Shown here: positions 46,501 through 58,289 of the stretch, in pieces
Numbering within the stretch: the stretch's first letter is position 1
Layout of the letters: the number at the start of each line of letters is the position of its first letter
Origin: Gnetum montanum
Taxonomy: Eukaryota; Streptophyta; Gnetopsida; Gnetales; Gnetaceae
NCBI GenBank assembly: GCA_015680685.1
Contig: MNCI01036208.1
Location: 382,698-446,697 of the forward strand
DNA length: 64,000 nucleotides
Direction of reading: 5' to 3'
The notes under the pieces: model-generated
The model's database searches: none
What the model was told of the DNA's origin: nothing
Seen by the model: the letters and a program-made list of their open reading frames with translations, nothing else
Position numbers and translations under genes: made by a program

Positions 46501-49119
46501 CAACTCATGAAAAAGCTAACCCTGCAAAGTGCACATGGCCCACGTATGTACTTATTCTTATATAATATAATACAACATAATATGTTTTTGCAAGATAGGT
46601 CGGGCTGTCTAATAAATCATTTAAGTGATTTTGATGCATTATTGCATAAGAATACATGAGAGCCAATTCTTTGGTCCTTGTATGTATCCTTTTAGAGATT
46701 TGAAACTTTAAACACAAACCATTAGTTCCCTAATCTCTACAGCAACCATGGTACTCGAGTATGCAACTGCCAGGACTTATTATACATTTCCTATTTTGGA
46801 ATACTTTTCCATGGATCATGCATTATTGACAGAAAACCACATGCAATAATGTATTTAAGAGTTATTGGTAGAAAATATTTCCATGTTTTCTGACTGGAAT
46901 TATCTGTGATATTCTTACAGTTATAAAAGGATAGTTCAGTACAAGACTGCTTACTATTCTTTTTATCTCCCGGTGAGTTATACTTTAGGTTCCATCATGT
47001 TAAGTGAAGTTAAGTTCAATGGTAAACTTTATATAAATGTGTTAGTCTCCCAAATCTGAGGTGATTTTGATAGGTCTGTTCTGTAGGTGGCTTGTGCTCT
47101 TTTAATGGCTGGAGAGAATTTAGATGATCATGTAGCTGTTAAGAATATCCTACTGGATATGGGAATTTATTTCCAAATTCAGGTCAGCAGAATCTGCATT
47201 CAATTTGGAAATGAATTATGATTTCCCAGTACCAGTGTGTTTACCCCAATGCAGAAATCACATGCTTCCTTTGTTTTCATATTCATTTTTGTTTTGCTTT
47301 AGGATGATTATCTGGATTGCTTTGCTGATCCTGAACTTCTAGGAAAGGTAACAACGACAAAAGTTGCTGAAATGAATGGTACATTAATATTAGATAACAA
47401 GATAAGCGTTACAAATTTCCTAAATGTTCATGTAATTGTAAATTAGTGATGACTTTTTGTCCTTTGAAATGTTTGCTCTTATAGCAGTTGAACACATAAC
47501 CTGTATGCTTTGATATCTGCTTGATATTTTGAAATTGCTATTTAACATCTCTGTGGTAACGTGTTTACATATTTATTTAATAGTTCAATAGATAAGATTA
47601 GTTAAATAACAACATTTAACTCAAAAGGCATTTGGGAATTGTTTGAAAGAAAACATTTCCTAATGCATCAAATTGTGTTGCTGTTTAGGCCTTTGCAATG
47701 AAGGATAGAGAGTTTTGTGCAATATGTAGAATATTTTACTAAGCAGAATAAATTCATGTTCTTATTCCTCTCTCCATTGCTTTTACAACATCTGTTTTGC
47801 AAGGAATTAGACTTCAATGCTTATGTTTGAGTTTTATTATTAAACTGAAATTTGCAGATTGGAACTGACATTGAGGATTTTAAATGTTCTTGGTTAATAG
47901 TACAAGCACTTGAGCAAGCTAATAAAACCCAACTTCGAAGGTTACAGGTAAGAAAGATAATTTCAAATTTCCTTTTCTATTTGTATTTGTAAAATAATGT
48001 ATAGTATATATTGGACTATGATTTTGAGTCTTTTTCAGGAAAACTATGGAAAAGATGACCCATATTGTGTTTCTCAAGTCAAGGCTTTATACAAGGAATT
48101 AAGACTTGAGGTTTGTGTCATTCTTGCTTCTTTCACCATTGGGTGATTTCTTATTTAGTTGTGCATTTTAACTGCCATGGCAATTGTTGGTGGATATTTA
48201 AAATTGTTGAAGAAAAAATTACATATAGCAACAAAACTTTTAATGACTAATTTATCCTCATCATTGATTTATCCATTTTCTTCTAGAAGTTGATGTTCTG
48301 CTTTTGTGTTGTGCAAATTAGCATTTACTGTGCCAACCTTCTGTAGCTATTTTACCACGGTACCACTCTAAGCCTACCATATTGTCATGAGCTTCTGCTA
48401 AATGTTGGTGGGTTCAATGTGTATATAAATTACGAGTCCAGCTAGGATTGGAAGAATTCATCTAGCGAGAAGATATTAAATGCACGTCTGTTATTATTTA
48501 TAAATCGGTGAATAAAGCTTTAGAAAGGAGTTCAAGATAAAAAGAATTTTGTTAAGGACTTCTAGCCTTTGTTGCAAGATGATCATAATTAATTTTGTCA
48601 ATGTCATGTAATGTATATTTTACCCAGAAAATGAGAATTAAAGACCAATAAGTCATTAAAGGTTTTTTTTTAATGATCTACAGTCATTAACCTTGGGTCA
48701 CAACACACAGACTTCGTAATATATGTAAATCAGCTCTGAACGCAAAAACATTTCAATGTTCTTCCAGTTGATTTTCTGTGTGTTGCACAAACAAACAAAA
48801 ATCAAAACAAACTATTTGCTGAAACATATTTGTGAGGAATGACGTTACTGTTTGGATATATGCTTTTAGAATGATAAACTTTGCTTTTCCTATTTTCCCA
48901 CACAGGATGCGTTTACAGAATATGAAAACAGAAGTTACAAGGAGCTTGTTTCTGCTATTGAGGCACAGGATAGTGAACCAGTACAGGTAACAGATGGATC
49001 ACATTTAAATAAAATAACATAACATCTTTTAAATTATTTCAATTATAATATAAGCTGTTGATTTCTGACAGCTTGTGTTGAAGTCGTTCTTGAAGAAGAT
49101 ATACAAGAGAAAGAAGTAG
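43571..49119 (+). CDS. FPS: Farnesyl diphosphate synthase-family prenyltransferase with Cys-Cys chain-length site
   Basis: Type I trans-prenyl diphosphate synthase, which condenses isopentenyl diphosphate with allylic diphosphates. Exons: 43571-43756, 44134-44158, 44375-44487, 44626-44712, 46255-46371, 46458-46543, 46921-46972, 47087-47182, 47303-47347, 47858-47947, 48039-48110, 48906-48986, 49072-49119. All twelve introns are GT-AG and the frame is open, giving 365 residues. Visible motifs are GKLNRG, the first Asp-rich motif DDIMD followed by [21 protein letters not shown], the second motif [16 protein letters not shown] and the basic C-terminus KIYKRKK, all as in plant farnesyl diphosphate synthases. 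The start is the first ATG after an in-frame stop at 43520; 43580 is an alternative. The N-terminus is about 15-20 residues longer than usual. Oddity: the two residues at positions -5 and -4 from DDIMD, normally aromatic, are both Cys, so the product may exceed C15. Probably functional. Confidence 0.93.
43937..44024. repeat. 43-bp direct duplication around an N, in intron 1
   Basis: AAGGTAGTACTAGTCAGGGG.. occurs at 43937-43979 and identically at 43982-44024, with N at 43980. This is the pattern of two contigs whose ends overlap but were joined without merging. It lies inside intron 1 and does not affect coding. Confidence 0.85.
44632..44664 (+). other. Chain-length site and first Asp-rich motif of the synthase
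   Basis: Exon 4 encodes [13 protein letters not shown]. The DDIMD aspartates bind the Mg-diphosphate of the allylic substrate. In eukaryotic farnesyl diphosphate synthases the two residues before 'LVL' are Phe or Tyr and close the product pocket. Here TGT TGT codes for two cysteines. Both codons are clear in the sequence, with no ambiguous base. Confidence 0.9.
44713..46254 (+). other. Intron 4 of the synthase gene (1.5 kb)
   Basis: The longest intron in the gene. Donor GTAAGT and acceptor TTTTTCAG are canonical. I see no element or gene inside. The open frame at 45987-46217 shows no family. Confidence 0.7.
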
Positions 49120-49989
49120 TTGTGTTTTGATGCTAATAAATATCATATCGACCTCCTGCATCCATGTATGGCAAGAAGGTATTGAAAGAATGCTTCTGCT
49201 CTTTCCTGTTCTATATTTAAAAAAACATTGTGCAATCAAAGCGATTAACTCCGATTAACTCACTCTACAAATTGGAAACCAAAGCATCAAAACCAGTGGA
49301 CAGCAAATGATGCATTTACCCTCTTTTTTTTATAATTGAAAATCTGTTGTAATTTCACGGATATGGCGTTCATATTCAATGAATGCTGTTATATTGTTCT
49401 TTTTTGATACCCAATGATTTCAGATACATTTCGCCCAAAAAAAAAAAAAAAAAAGTTTTAAAAACGTGATTCTCCTGTTTCGAGATATGTTAGTTTCTGT
49501 TAGCACCCCTTTATTATGAAGTTGAAAAGCCTGTCTCTCTTTTTTGAGTTGTGAAAACTTGGGTACCGTTTTATGTCAGAATTTTCACCCACTTATAGGT
49601 GTTAGAGCAGGATACAAATAAGGTGCTATATATTGATTTGTACACATTCAAATCACGCCATTCAGCAGGGCTTAAATTTTGATAAGACATGCATGCCTCT
49701 TAAGAAGTTTGACATATACGATTTACTTTATAACCATTCGTATATGCAAACAAGCACATGAGAAATGAACCAACAAAAAAAAAGAAAAAAGAAACTCCGC
49801 CTTCGCCGAAACAAATCAAGAAATTGAGTTCCTTTAACTGGTACAGTTCACTCCCTACGGTGAGGATGAACAGCAGATGAGGGATCACTTTATCTAGGGA
49901 GGAGATTGATTGTGAATAGCTTTGGCCCTCTTGGGTTGACCCATATGAGTTGGCTCCCAGTAAGGCTTTTGGATTTGGGCAGTAAGAAG
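49120..49989 (+). other. 3' flank of the synthase gene
   Basis: An AATAAA lies at 49135-49140, only 16 bases after the stop codon. That is close for a plant poly(A) signal, so a more distal site is likely. An A run of about 18 lies at 49438-49455. No further gene is seen up to the chromovirus remnant. Confidence 0.5.
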
Positions 49990-50436
49990 AAGCAAAACTT
50001 AGGGAAGAGGAAGAATCCTCCACGAACCAGGCCTGGAAGCTCTAAGCAGGCTTAAAATTTCAGAGGAAGCACGAAGCTCAATGACGATGGATGCTATTAT
50101 GCTTGCAAACATTATTGAGTGTTTGGCAAGGTAGTGGGAGTGCCCAACTAAAGACGAGACCTCAGCACCCAACTAGCAAGGTAAAAAGAAGAGATAGCAC
50201 AAGGATGCATGATGCAAAGAAAGGATGTATGCTTTGAAAAACCAACTCATTGATGAACAACCCAAAATCATGGCCAGTGATATTTGTGATTCTCCATTCT
50301 TGGTGTTGTTTGACGCTGGAGCTAGTCATTCTTTTATGAACTCTAGGGTTGTGAGCCAACTGCAACTCAAACTTGAGTCAAGGTATCCTCCCCGAGTGGT
50401 TCAATCAGCCAACATAGGTTAAAAGTGTTTGACCTT
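49990..50436 (+). pseudogene. Chromovirus gag-protease remnant, first part
   Basis: The 50225-50422 frame (YALKNQLIDEQPKIMASDI, then VLFDAGASHSFMNSRVVSQL) is the Ty3/gypsy chromovirus protease. The active site reads DAGASHSF, where DTGATHSF or DSGASHSF is usual. Upstream a basic Lys/Arg/Pro stretch and a CYYACK-like word may be the end of gag and its zinc knuckle. The sequence is cut at 50436 by a solo LTR and goes on at 51295. Confidence 0.75.
50432..50436. other. Target-site duplication ACCTT, left copy
   Basis: ACCTT at 50432-50436 and 51290-51294 flank the solo LTR exactly. Confidence 0.85.
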
Positions 50437-51289
50437 TGATGAAGCATCCAGTGGACAGCGTTGATTGGGCCGCAATCAACGTGACCCCATCAATGCATCT
50501 TTTCACGCGTTAATGTGGCCTTGTCAACACAGAGTTTGTTTTCTGCTATAAATATGCAAACACTCGTTGTATTTAGGCATCTTATGTTCAAGTTGTAGCG
50601 AAGCTCTTGCAGTTTGTTTTCGTAGGAGTTAGACTATTTTCCCAAGTGCATGCCCAGTGTGATGCTTGTAATTGTACGGAATCTTTATTCGAGTGTGATG
50701 TACTTGGACATGCACATGATCGACAATAAAGATCGAAATTACTCCATCATTGTAGCATTCACTTAGTTTTAATTGTTTAATTGTTATTGTTAATTGTTGT
50801 TTTCTTAGTTAATATTTCTTTACTATTATTTACTATTCTGGTTGTTAAATGCAGAATGAGTACGACTTAATCACGAACATTGAAGTGTAACTACTTAGTA
50901 ACCCAGTAGCATATCTAGGAGCACTCAAGTAATGTACGCTTGGTAAGCTCAGAAGTAGTACATGAGGTCCAAGATGTGTACGGATGATTAAGGATGAATG
51001 CTCATCGTATTAGGTTAACTTAGATTTTTTTCTCTCACTCCTTAGCTAAAACAAAATTATTTTCCATTGCCTTTAGGAGTAGCACTAGTTTAGGCCCACA
51101 TCATACACCTCACTCTGGATTAAACCATACGTGACAAAGCAAATACTAATCTAGGTGGGAAGACAGTGAACTGCGATCAACGTGTAATGATCTAGATACC
51201 ACAACTAGCCCGTCCACGAAGTTTGACTGAATCGTGTGTGAACACTGGTATTCGTATGATTGAGTGTAGGGGTACTTTGTCACTCATCA
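50437..51289 (+). repeat. Solo LTR of the Athila-like family
   Basis: 853 bp, starting TGATGAAGCATCCAG and ending TGTCACTCATCA, with perfect 5-bp target duplications and no internal region. R-U5 (from about 50640) aligns with the element A LTR. U3 is different: it lacks GATATC words and has an 8-bp inverted repeat (CGTTGATT/AATCAACG at 50459-50466 and 50474-50481) before the TATA box (gctataaatatgc near 50547). Formed by recombination between two LTRs of one element. Confidence 0.9.
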
Positions 51290-51294
51290 ACCTT

Positions 51295-51520
51295 CAATTG
51301 AAATGAGGATATAGGGATATCAATGGAGCAATGATTTCATAGCGATGAACTTTGGAGAGTATGATGTGATTCTTGAGATGGATTGGTTGTTCAACTATGA
51401 AGGATGTTTTGATTGTTAAAAGAAGACCATCACACTTCAATCTTCTAATAAACCAACAAGTTCAAGAACTTGGACAAACAAGTTTAGGGGTGTTACATGG
51501 TCTCAATGCATGATGTGAGT
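51295..51520 (+). pseudogene. Chromovirus protease remnant, second part
   Basis: After the solo LTR the protease reads on: NFGEYDVILEMDWLFNYEG, where the family has FDVILGMDWL, then a stop after CFDC and KKTITLQSSNK. The RT and later domains are not found downstream. Confidence 0.75.
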
Positions 51521-53419
51521 AAAACAAACGTGGAATAGATTTGGATAGTTTAAGAGTTCTTGGATGTTACATTTTCACCATATTATGGAGCAAAACAAGA
51601 ATATAAGGTGTTAAAATCCTTACCCATGAAAGAACTATTTTAATTCAAACAAACAATATGATAATGAGAAATGAATAATGAATTAAAAAAAGTTATATTA
51701 CATTGGATCATTAAAGAGTATAAAGAAAAAGCCCAACATTTTTAGGGACATTTTATATTTTTAGATTTTCATTTTTACAACCAATCCTAAAAACCTAATC
51801 ATAATTAAAGAGCTTAATATTAAAGTTGATCAAAGACCAAGTTCTAGCATAAGGCAAGGGTTTTCATTTAACAATTTTTCCCCTTAGTTCTAAATTTGAA
51901 TCATTAAATTTGAGCTTATGATGTACATCAAACAAAGGGAAAAACTTGCATCATGATCATTTATAAATGATAGGTCATAAGTTCAATCATGACTTTGGTA
52001 AGTAAGCCAAAGTTTAAAGAGAGAGCTTGTTCTAAGAAAAATCAAGATTAAGTTTGATGTTGCTTTTGTTTTAATATTTTTTAAACCTAGAGAAGAGGAT
52101 AAGCTAATTTGAGCTCCCCAAGGTATTTGAAGCATTATATATTCTAAGAGCTTGAGCTATGCATGTGTTTTTGATCAAAAAAGACAAATCTAGCTTATGG
52201 TTGTTGAAGCATGAGCTTTACTAAGTGATAAATTGAAGATTGGGCAAGTAAAAGGGGAGCTTTATTTATATATGATAATGGAAAATGAATAATAATATTA
52301 AAAAATTTAAATCACATTAGATCATCGAAGAGAGAGTATAGAGAAAAAGCATAATGATTTTTAGTATGCTTTTTTAGGTTTTTATCTTTACAACTAATCT
52401 TTAAAAACCAACCTTGATTAAAAAGCTTAACATTAAAGTGATAATTTTCATGATAGACTATCTAGATGAAAAGGAAACCATCTTGATAAAGTTTATGCAT
52501 TAAAGTGATAATTTTCATGATAGAGTATCTAGATGAAAAGGAAATCATCTTGATAAAGTTTAAAGACATATACCAAAAGGGTTGGTGATTTAAAGGATGA
52601 AATTGTTGATACAAAGGAGGGCCACCATGTTAGCATTTAAAAAGAAAGCTTTATATAAAGTAAAATGTGAGCTTCACAAGATTTAAGCCTAAGCTAAGAA
52701 TATCTCTGAGTTGAGAAATGATAGTTATATCATCTAGCTTAAAAGATAAATAAATGAGCTAAAGTTTTGCAAGTTATGGCATCACAAAAGGGAAATATTG
52801 GCATTAACAAGTAACAATTATGTAAGGAAGAATCATTTTATTGAATTTATAAACCTCATAGGGACAATGTATCAATAATACATTTAAATAGCTCTAACAA
52901 AAAGAAAAAAGAAAAAAGAAAAGGTTAGTACAATAACTAAAAAAGAGATTGATGCACTAACAAAAAAGTAAATAATTGGCACAACTTGGCAGGAAATAAA
53001 ATTCAAATGCATAGTAGTTTATGCAATGTGGATGAAAAAAAAAAATTAAACTAGCTTATGCATTTTTTAAGGAAAAATAGATTTGGGTGCAACCAAAAAA
53101 AAAAAAAAAAAACGGGGGGGCACTAACAAAAAAAAATTTGGCATGCTAATATAAAAAAAGTAAGTAATTGAAACAACTTATGGAAAAAAATTCAAATGCA
53201 TGGTAGTTTGTATAATGTGGGTAGGAAAAAATTCAAACTATCTTTAGCTTAGGCACTTTTAGATGAAAGATAGATTGGTGCACTAACAAAAACAAAAAAA
53301 ATGTTAGGGCATCAACAAATAAATAAATAATATTTTCTTAGATTGTAAGTTCATAACTATAAACTCAAATGATCTAGTTGTGCTATTCTTGTCTAATTTT
53401 CTTTAATACAACCAAAGTA
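51521..53419. repeat. AT-rich stretch with diverged direct repeats
   Basis: No gene is recognised. Repeats: about 185 bases from 51656 recur from 52270 with divergence (both run from 'atatgataatg' to a 'cttaa(t/c)attaaag' region). A 67-bp near-identical tandem pair begins at 52433 and 52500. A 189-bp pair has 'attcaaatgc' at 53001 and 53190. Long A runs and an A18-CG7 tract lie near 53095-53120. Leu/Lys-rich codons near 52630-52860 are too weak to call a coiled-coil remnant. Confidence 0.55.
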
Positions 53420-53574
53420 CTAGGGTGTTGAAACCTAAAATAATTGTAATATAGGTACACCCTAAGATATATAGTCCAATTAGAACTTTATAACTCATCA
53501 TTGCCCACCAAGATCAAACCCATAACTTATTGCTTTCATATTAAGAGCCTTACCACTAGGCTAATACCTCATTG
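53420..53574 (-). repeat. tRNA-derived SINE, copy 1 (- strand)
   Basis: On the minus strand: GAGGTATTAGCCTAGTGG (box A-like), about 32 bases, then GGGTTTGATCTTGGTGGG (box B-like), then a tail that reads 'gagttataaagttctaattgg' and 'ttagggtgtacctatatt'. The tail is shared with the other copies. Confidence 0.7.
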
Positions 53575-53589
53575 TTACATTGAGTTTAC

Positions 53590-53672
53590 CAAGATTTATT
53601 GCTAATACTCAAGTTTGATTCTACTAGGTTACATTGAGTTATGAACTTCTATAAATCTTGGGATTTTTCTAT
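53590..53672 (+). repeat. tRNA-derived SINE, copy 2, left piece
   Basis: Starts with a box B-like CAAGTTTGATTCTACTAGG, then 'attgagttatgaacttctat'. It is cut at 53672 by element H, and its tail resumes at 63580 (ctatgttttaattatttcag). Confidence 0.6.
53668..53672. other. Target-site duplication of element H, left copy (TCTAT)
   Basis: TCTAT precedes the left LTR; CCTAT at 63580-63584 follows the right LTR. The intact SINE copy nearby reads GTACCTATGTTTT, so CCTAT was the original target and the left copy has one C-to-T change. Confidence 0.75.
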
Positions 53673-54481
53673 TGATGAGCAGCGAGGTACCTCTATGCCC
53701 AACCATATGAATACGAGTGTTCATGCGCGATCCGGTGGAACTTCAAGGATTAAGTGCTTATGCACCTACATAGAACAAGGATGAGTTATGCAGTCATTGT
53801 CTTCCCAAGCTTACTTGTAAGGCACAATTGTATGGTTAAATAAACTTGAGGTATATGATTTTTATTATTTTATGTTTTATGTTCTTGGTGCTTAAAATAG
53901 AGAAACGAGATAACTTAATAACTAATTTGCTTGAACTAATTAACTATTCTCTAACTAGTCCTAACACCAGCATCCGTTCCCACTCTTCGAACACATCCTG
54001 AACCAGTGTAACACTATTGGGATTATCAAAAGCTAGTCGTTACTGGGTTACCAAGTGTTCCACATATGCTTGAAGTGGTTGTGCTGAGTGTGCTGATTCG
54101 TTGATAATTAACAATTCATGAAAGCATCAAATGACAATAAATAACATTAAATGCAATAATTGAGCTATTCTGAATATTGCAAGGCTTATCACAAACTTCA
54201 TCTTTATTTCTAGACACAAGGTGTGCTCAAGTACAGAATGCTCAAATAAAGATTCGTTGACTTTATGACTTCTACTGCAGGCACTTAAAAATAATTCTAA
54301 CTCTAGAAAGGAAAAAACTGCAAGAGTTCACCTAAGGGACTAAGAAACTAATGCCAAACCAAGTGCCCCTATCTCTTATTTATAGGCAATGAGACAGGTT
54401 TCGACATCTCATGTTCGATATCACTTCGGCATCTCCGATATCACGTATTTGATATTGAAGGTATGATATCGGGACTCATCA
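53673..54481 (-). repeat. 3' LTR of element H
   Basis: On the + strand it starts TGATGAGCAGCGAGGTACC and ends GGGACTCATCA. U3 GATATC words cluster at 54415-54472, with the TATA area (cttatttataggc) near 54377. In about 230 bases compared by eye it differs from the partner LTR at about 10 positions, mostly transitions. Confidence 0.9.
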
Positions 54482-56224
54482 TACCTCCACAAAAAAAATG
54501 AAAACTCATCCTTGAGTTCCTTACAAAATATTGGAAAGGTATGGGATTATTAACTGAATGACAACTAACAGTGACATGGCATGACAGACTCAACGTGCCT
54601 ATTGAATGGATTGATAGACATATTACAATATTGGTGTTCATAACCATTGTGGTGAACACTGTACATAGATGACATCCATACCCTCATTTGACAGCTTGAA
54701 GAGAGAGAGATAGAGAAAAGAAAATGAGGCACGTTGCTGCCGATGTCAAAAATGTGCACATTGTTGTTCATCTATGGTCACATGACCAAGCTTGTTCCTT
54801 GCGTAAATGCTCTTGCTCCAGTTCATCCTGAGTGCTTCCTCCTATCCCAGTCCATTGTTCATGTGATCATCATTTGCACACACAAAATAATCATGAATTA
54901 GCAAGGATAGATAAGATATAATGTAGTTGATACCTTGCCTCGATATGAAACACATTGGCTAGGTTGTGGGTATGGCAGATACTGGATTAGAAGTTTGTAA
55001 CTGATAAATACCCAAGGTGTAGGGGTGAGATAAGTAATGGAATGGAAAAATTTTCGATAGGGTCCCCATGACTAAGAGTGAACCGTTGGTAGCAATAGGA
55101 TGGAAAAAAAAAGAAAAAGGAAGGTAAGAGGAATAACAATGGTGAAGCCAATAAAACAAAAAATAAAAACGGATGTCATGGATGGGGTGAAATGAGAAAG
55201 AGTTGATTGCAAGAAATGTTTAAGTGAAAAGAACTTAAAATTGCACAAAAAAGGAATGCTAGTGGGTCCTCCCCAAAGCAGGCTCATGCCCTAACAAACC
55301 CACAAACCAAAGAGTCTATAGGCTGTAGGAATGACATAGAAAAAATAGTTATGAGTTCACCCACAAGAATTTACCAAAGAATAACAATGTGTTGACTAAG
55401 ATATAAACTACTCATAAAATCGGCAATGAGGTGGGACATGAAAAACAATTCAGAAAGAGAAGAGAGAATGGAAAGGAATCCTAAAATCAAGGTTGTGTAA
55501 AGTCCCTTATGTAGTATGTGGTTAAGGTGACTTAATAAAATTCAGCCAAATCCAGATTAAAACTAACCACATCTAGTGACCTCGCATCAACACACTTGAC
55601 CAACCCATCCTCCTAAAGTAATGAGAATACTTCCATAGAGCAACCACCATTCCAAAAATAGAAGAATAGAGAAGCAGGAAGTGAAGAAGGGCCTTAGTTA
55701 GAGAGAACCTTCAGGCATGGGTAACATGTCTTTCCAATGCCATAACCAGTGCTTGTAGGCCATGTTCCTTTATTATGTCTAAGGGGTGTGCTTTGAATTT
55801 CCACTAGTTTTTTTTGAGTGGGAACGACACCATGCAAAGACTTATTTGATTTATTCAACCTCTTGGTATTAGTCGTCAGCGGAATGGTAGAAAACCTATG
55901 AAAAACATCCAAGTACCCAAGAGAATAGCTAGCACAAGTGCATCAAATCCCCTTGAAGTCACAACATTTTCAATCCATTTGAATATTTCCTTGGTTTGAA
56001 GAATACTAAGCCACAAATTCATTAATAGGTTTGATTAGAAAAAGGGATAGTACATTTCCAAAACAAAGGGAGACCATAGAGTTAAATGGGTCAATGGATG
56101 ATGTGGACTCATTGCCTACTTTATCAAAAGAAGCCATATCAACATTGAAAGTCAAAGGAAAAAACGAACATCAGCAATCAACATCATTATAGTACAATCC
56201 ACCATTGTGAGCACTTATTATGTG
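54482..56224 (-). other. 3' leader and spacer of element H
   Basis: No coding homologue. It holds the polypurine tract next to the LTR (54482-54492), the conserved 'tcctccccaaagcagg' site at about 55266, and the 'ccccttgaagtcacaa' block near 55950, both shared with D and E. Short frames here are not genes. Confidence 0.6.
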
Positions 56225-56399
56225 ACGAGTGAGAATAAATAAAATAAAATGTAACAGGGAAAGAAATAGTAAAAATGTTAACAATGGTGTAAAACAAAAA
56301 CAAGTAAATATGAAAAATGTGTAAAACAAAAAATACCAAAGAAACTGAGGGCTTAGAATAATTAGCATTGGTGGCCATCTCCCCCATGATTGAGTTGGA

Positions 56400-57420
56400 A
56401 GAAGGAGATCTGAAATAATGAGTAGGGTTGTCCATTAGTAGAGGTAGTGTTAATATTGGCTGTTTTGGGCTCATGGAAAGGTTTGGTTTGCTGGATGTTG
56501 ACCAATAATTTCTTATCCAGGCTTTCAAGTTTATAGATCATCATGGCCCCTGAAGGAAAATTTTTATGAATGATATAAGGTCCTTCCCACAGTATTTGAA
56601 ATTTAGTTTATTATGGCACATGTGTAGGATTCCAATAAAGAATCCTATCTCTTCATTGGCATTTAACTTTTCTAATTTTTAGGTCATGATGTTGTTTGTT
56701 GAAGGCCTTGTGCAGTTCGTTGGATGATAGGGCAGCTAATCAATTTTCATCTAGTAAGTTAATATTCATTAACCATTCTTTCTATGCTAGACTGAGGTCA
56801 AGGTTAAGGTCACATGCTATAGATAGTGTACGGAGCTTAGCTTGGATAGGAAGTGTTGGAAGTTTACCGTACACTAACTGATAGGGAGAGTAGCCTATAG
56901 GGAGTTTCCATGTGGAGCAGTAGGCCCAAAGAGAATTATTAAGTTTGGTGCTCCAATCTCACCTATATTTGCTAATGGTTTGTGTCAAAATTTTTGTTAT
57001 TTTCCTATTAGTGACTTCGGCTTGACCATTCGCTTGAGGATGATGTGGTGTAGTTAGTTTATGCTCAACTCTTAAGCGTTACATCAATTTCCGCAAAGTC
57101 ACACCTATAAAATGTGTACCATTATAAAAAACAAGTGCACAAGGCATGCCAAACTTGTTTACAATTTGTTGTTGAATAAATTGTGCAGTGGTAGATGATG
57201 TACAGTCGGTAACGATGGCTACTTTTGCCCATTTTGTGAAATAGTCAATAGCAACAACAATGTATGCTTTTTCATTGGACATTGGTGTAATAGGCCCTAT
57301 AAAATCAATACCCCATATGTTGAAGGGTTCTAAGGGTTGAATCCATTGTTGTTGATCCTCCATTCTAGCAGTCATTCCCCCATCGCGTTGGCAGTGCTCA
57401 CAAGATTGGACAAAATGGTG
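56400..57420 (-). pseudogene. Integrase of element H
   Basis: 57375-57079 encodes the core start: WGIDFIGPITPMSNEKAYIV (first Asp), then DYFTKWAKVAIVTDC. The second Asp site reads VFYNGTHF, with Tyr in place of Asp. Further down, at about 57050-56900, the region of the third site and the GYSPYQL-like segment can be read with stops. 56600-56530 gives 'LWEGPYIIH' of the C-terminal module. Inactive. Confidence 0.82.
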
Positions 57421-57810
57421 GGAATCTCAAAATAATGTAGGCCAATAATATCCTATAAGAAAGACTTTAATGGATGTTCATCTCCTAGCGTAATAACCCC
57501 CATAAGGGCCCTCATGAGCGTCTTGGAGAACTTGCAATTGATTTTCATCAGGGACACACCATCGGACCAAGCCATTGGAACATACATTGTAAAGGTGTTT
57601 ATTGATTTCCATGAAATGTTTAACTCAGTGGAGAAATTGTTGTTTCTTTTTAACGTCCAACCCTTGTGGTGTTTCTTGTGTGAAAAGATAAGTAAGAATG
57701 CCACTATACCAATTTGTATCGATGGGTGATCGATTGTTTATTACTCCTGCAAAGAGGAGTTCATTAGGGAAGCGATCAAAAATTGGATACTCATCCTCTT
57801 TGTTGTCCCA

Positions 57811-58265
57811 TCACAACTGAGATAAATAATTAGCAACAACATTCTTGATGCCTTTATGATCTATTATCGTGATATAAAACTCTTGCAAGATCACAAGCCA
57901 TCGTATAATGTGAGGGCTCACCGTTGGTTTATTCATAAGGAACCGAGTCGCACTATGATATGTGTGTACAAATACCTTATAGCCTAATACATAGTGCCTA
58001 AATTTCTCTAGTGCATACATCACAACCATCAATTCTTTTTCTATTTTGGTGTGGTTGAGTTGTGCACCAACAATACTTCGACTTGCATAGTGAATGTAAT
58101 AGGCACATTTTGGTCATCTAATTGTGTAAGTACAACTCCTAAAGCAAAATTGGACACGTCGATCATTATATGGAACGGTCTAGACCAATCAGGAGCTTGT
58201 AGAATAGGTGTTTCTACAAGCTTTTGCTTTAAGCTTTGGAAAGAAAGATTCCTTGGTCCATTCAA
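57811..58265 (-). pseudogene. RT connection and RNase H of element H
   Basis: 58265-58041 gives FQSLKQKLVETPILQAPDWS and HIMIDVSNFALGVVL, the start of RNase H with its Asp. 58032-57811 gives MMVVMYALEKFRHYVLGYKV, FVHTYHSATRFLMN and IIRWLVILQEF..IIDHKG. The TDH site is TYH here, so an Asp is lost. Confidence 0.85.
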
Positions 58266-58289
58266 ACGGTATGTCCTTTTTCGTTAATT

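Noticed and set aside
43571-49119. Synthase as a pseudogene
   Set aside because: Thirteen exons join into one open frame, all introns are GT-AG, both Asp-rich motifs and the C-terminus are intact, in contrast to the decay of everything around it.
49135-49140. AATAAA as the certain poly(A) signal of the synthase
   Set aside because: It is only 16 bases after the stop codon; a normal plant 3' UTR would be longer.
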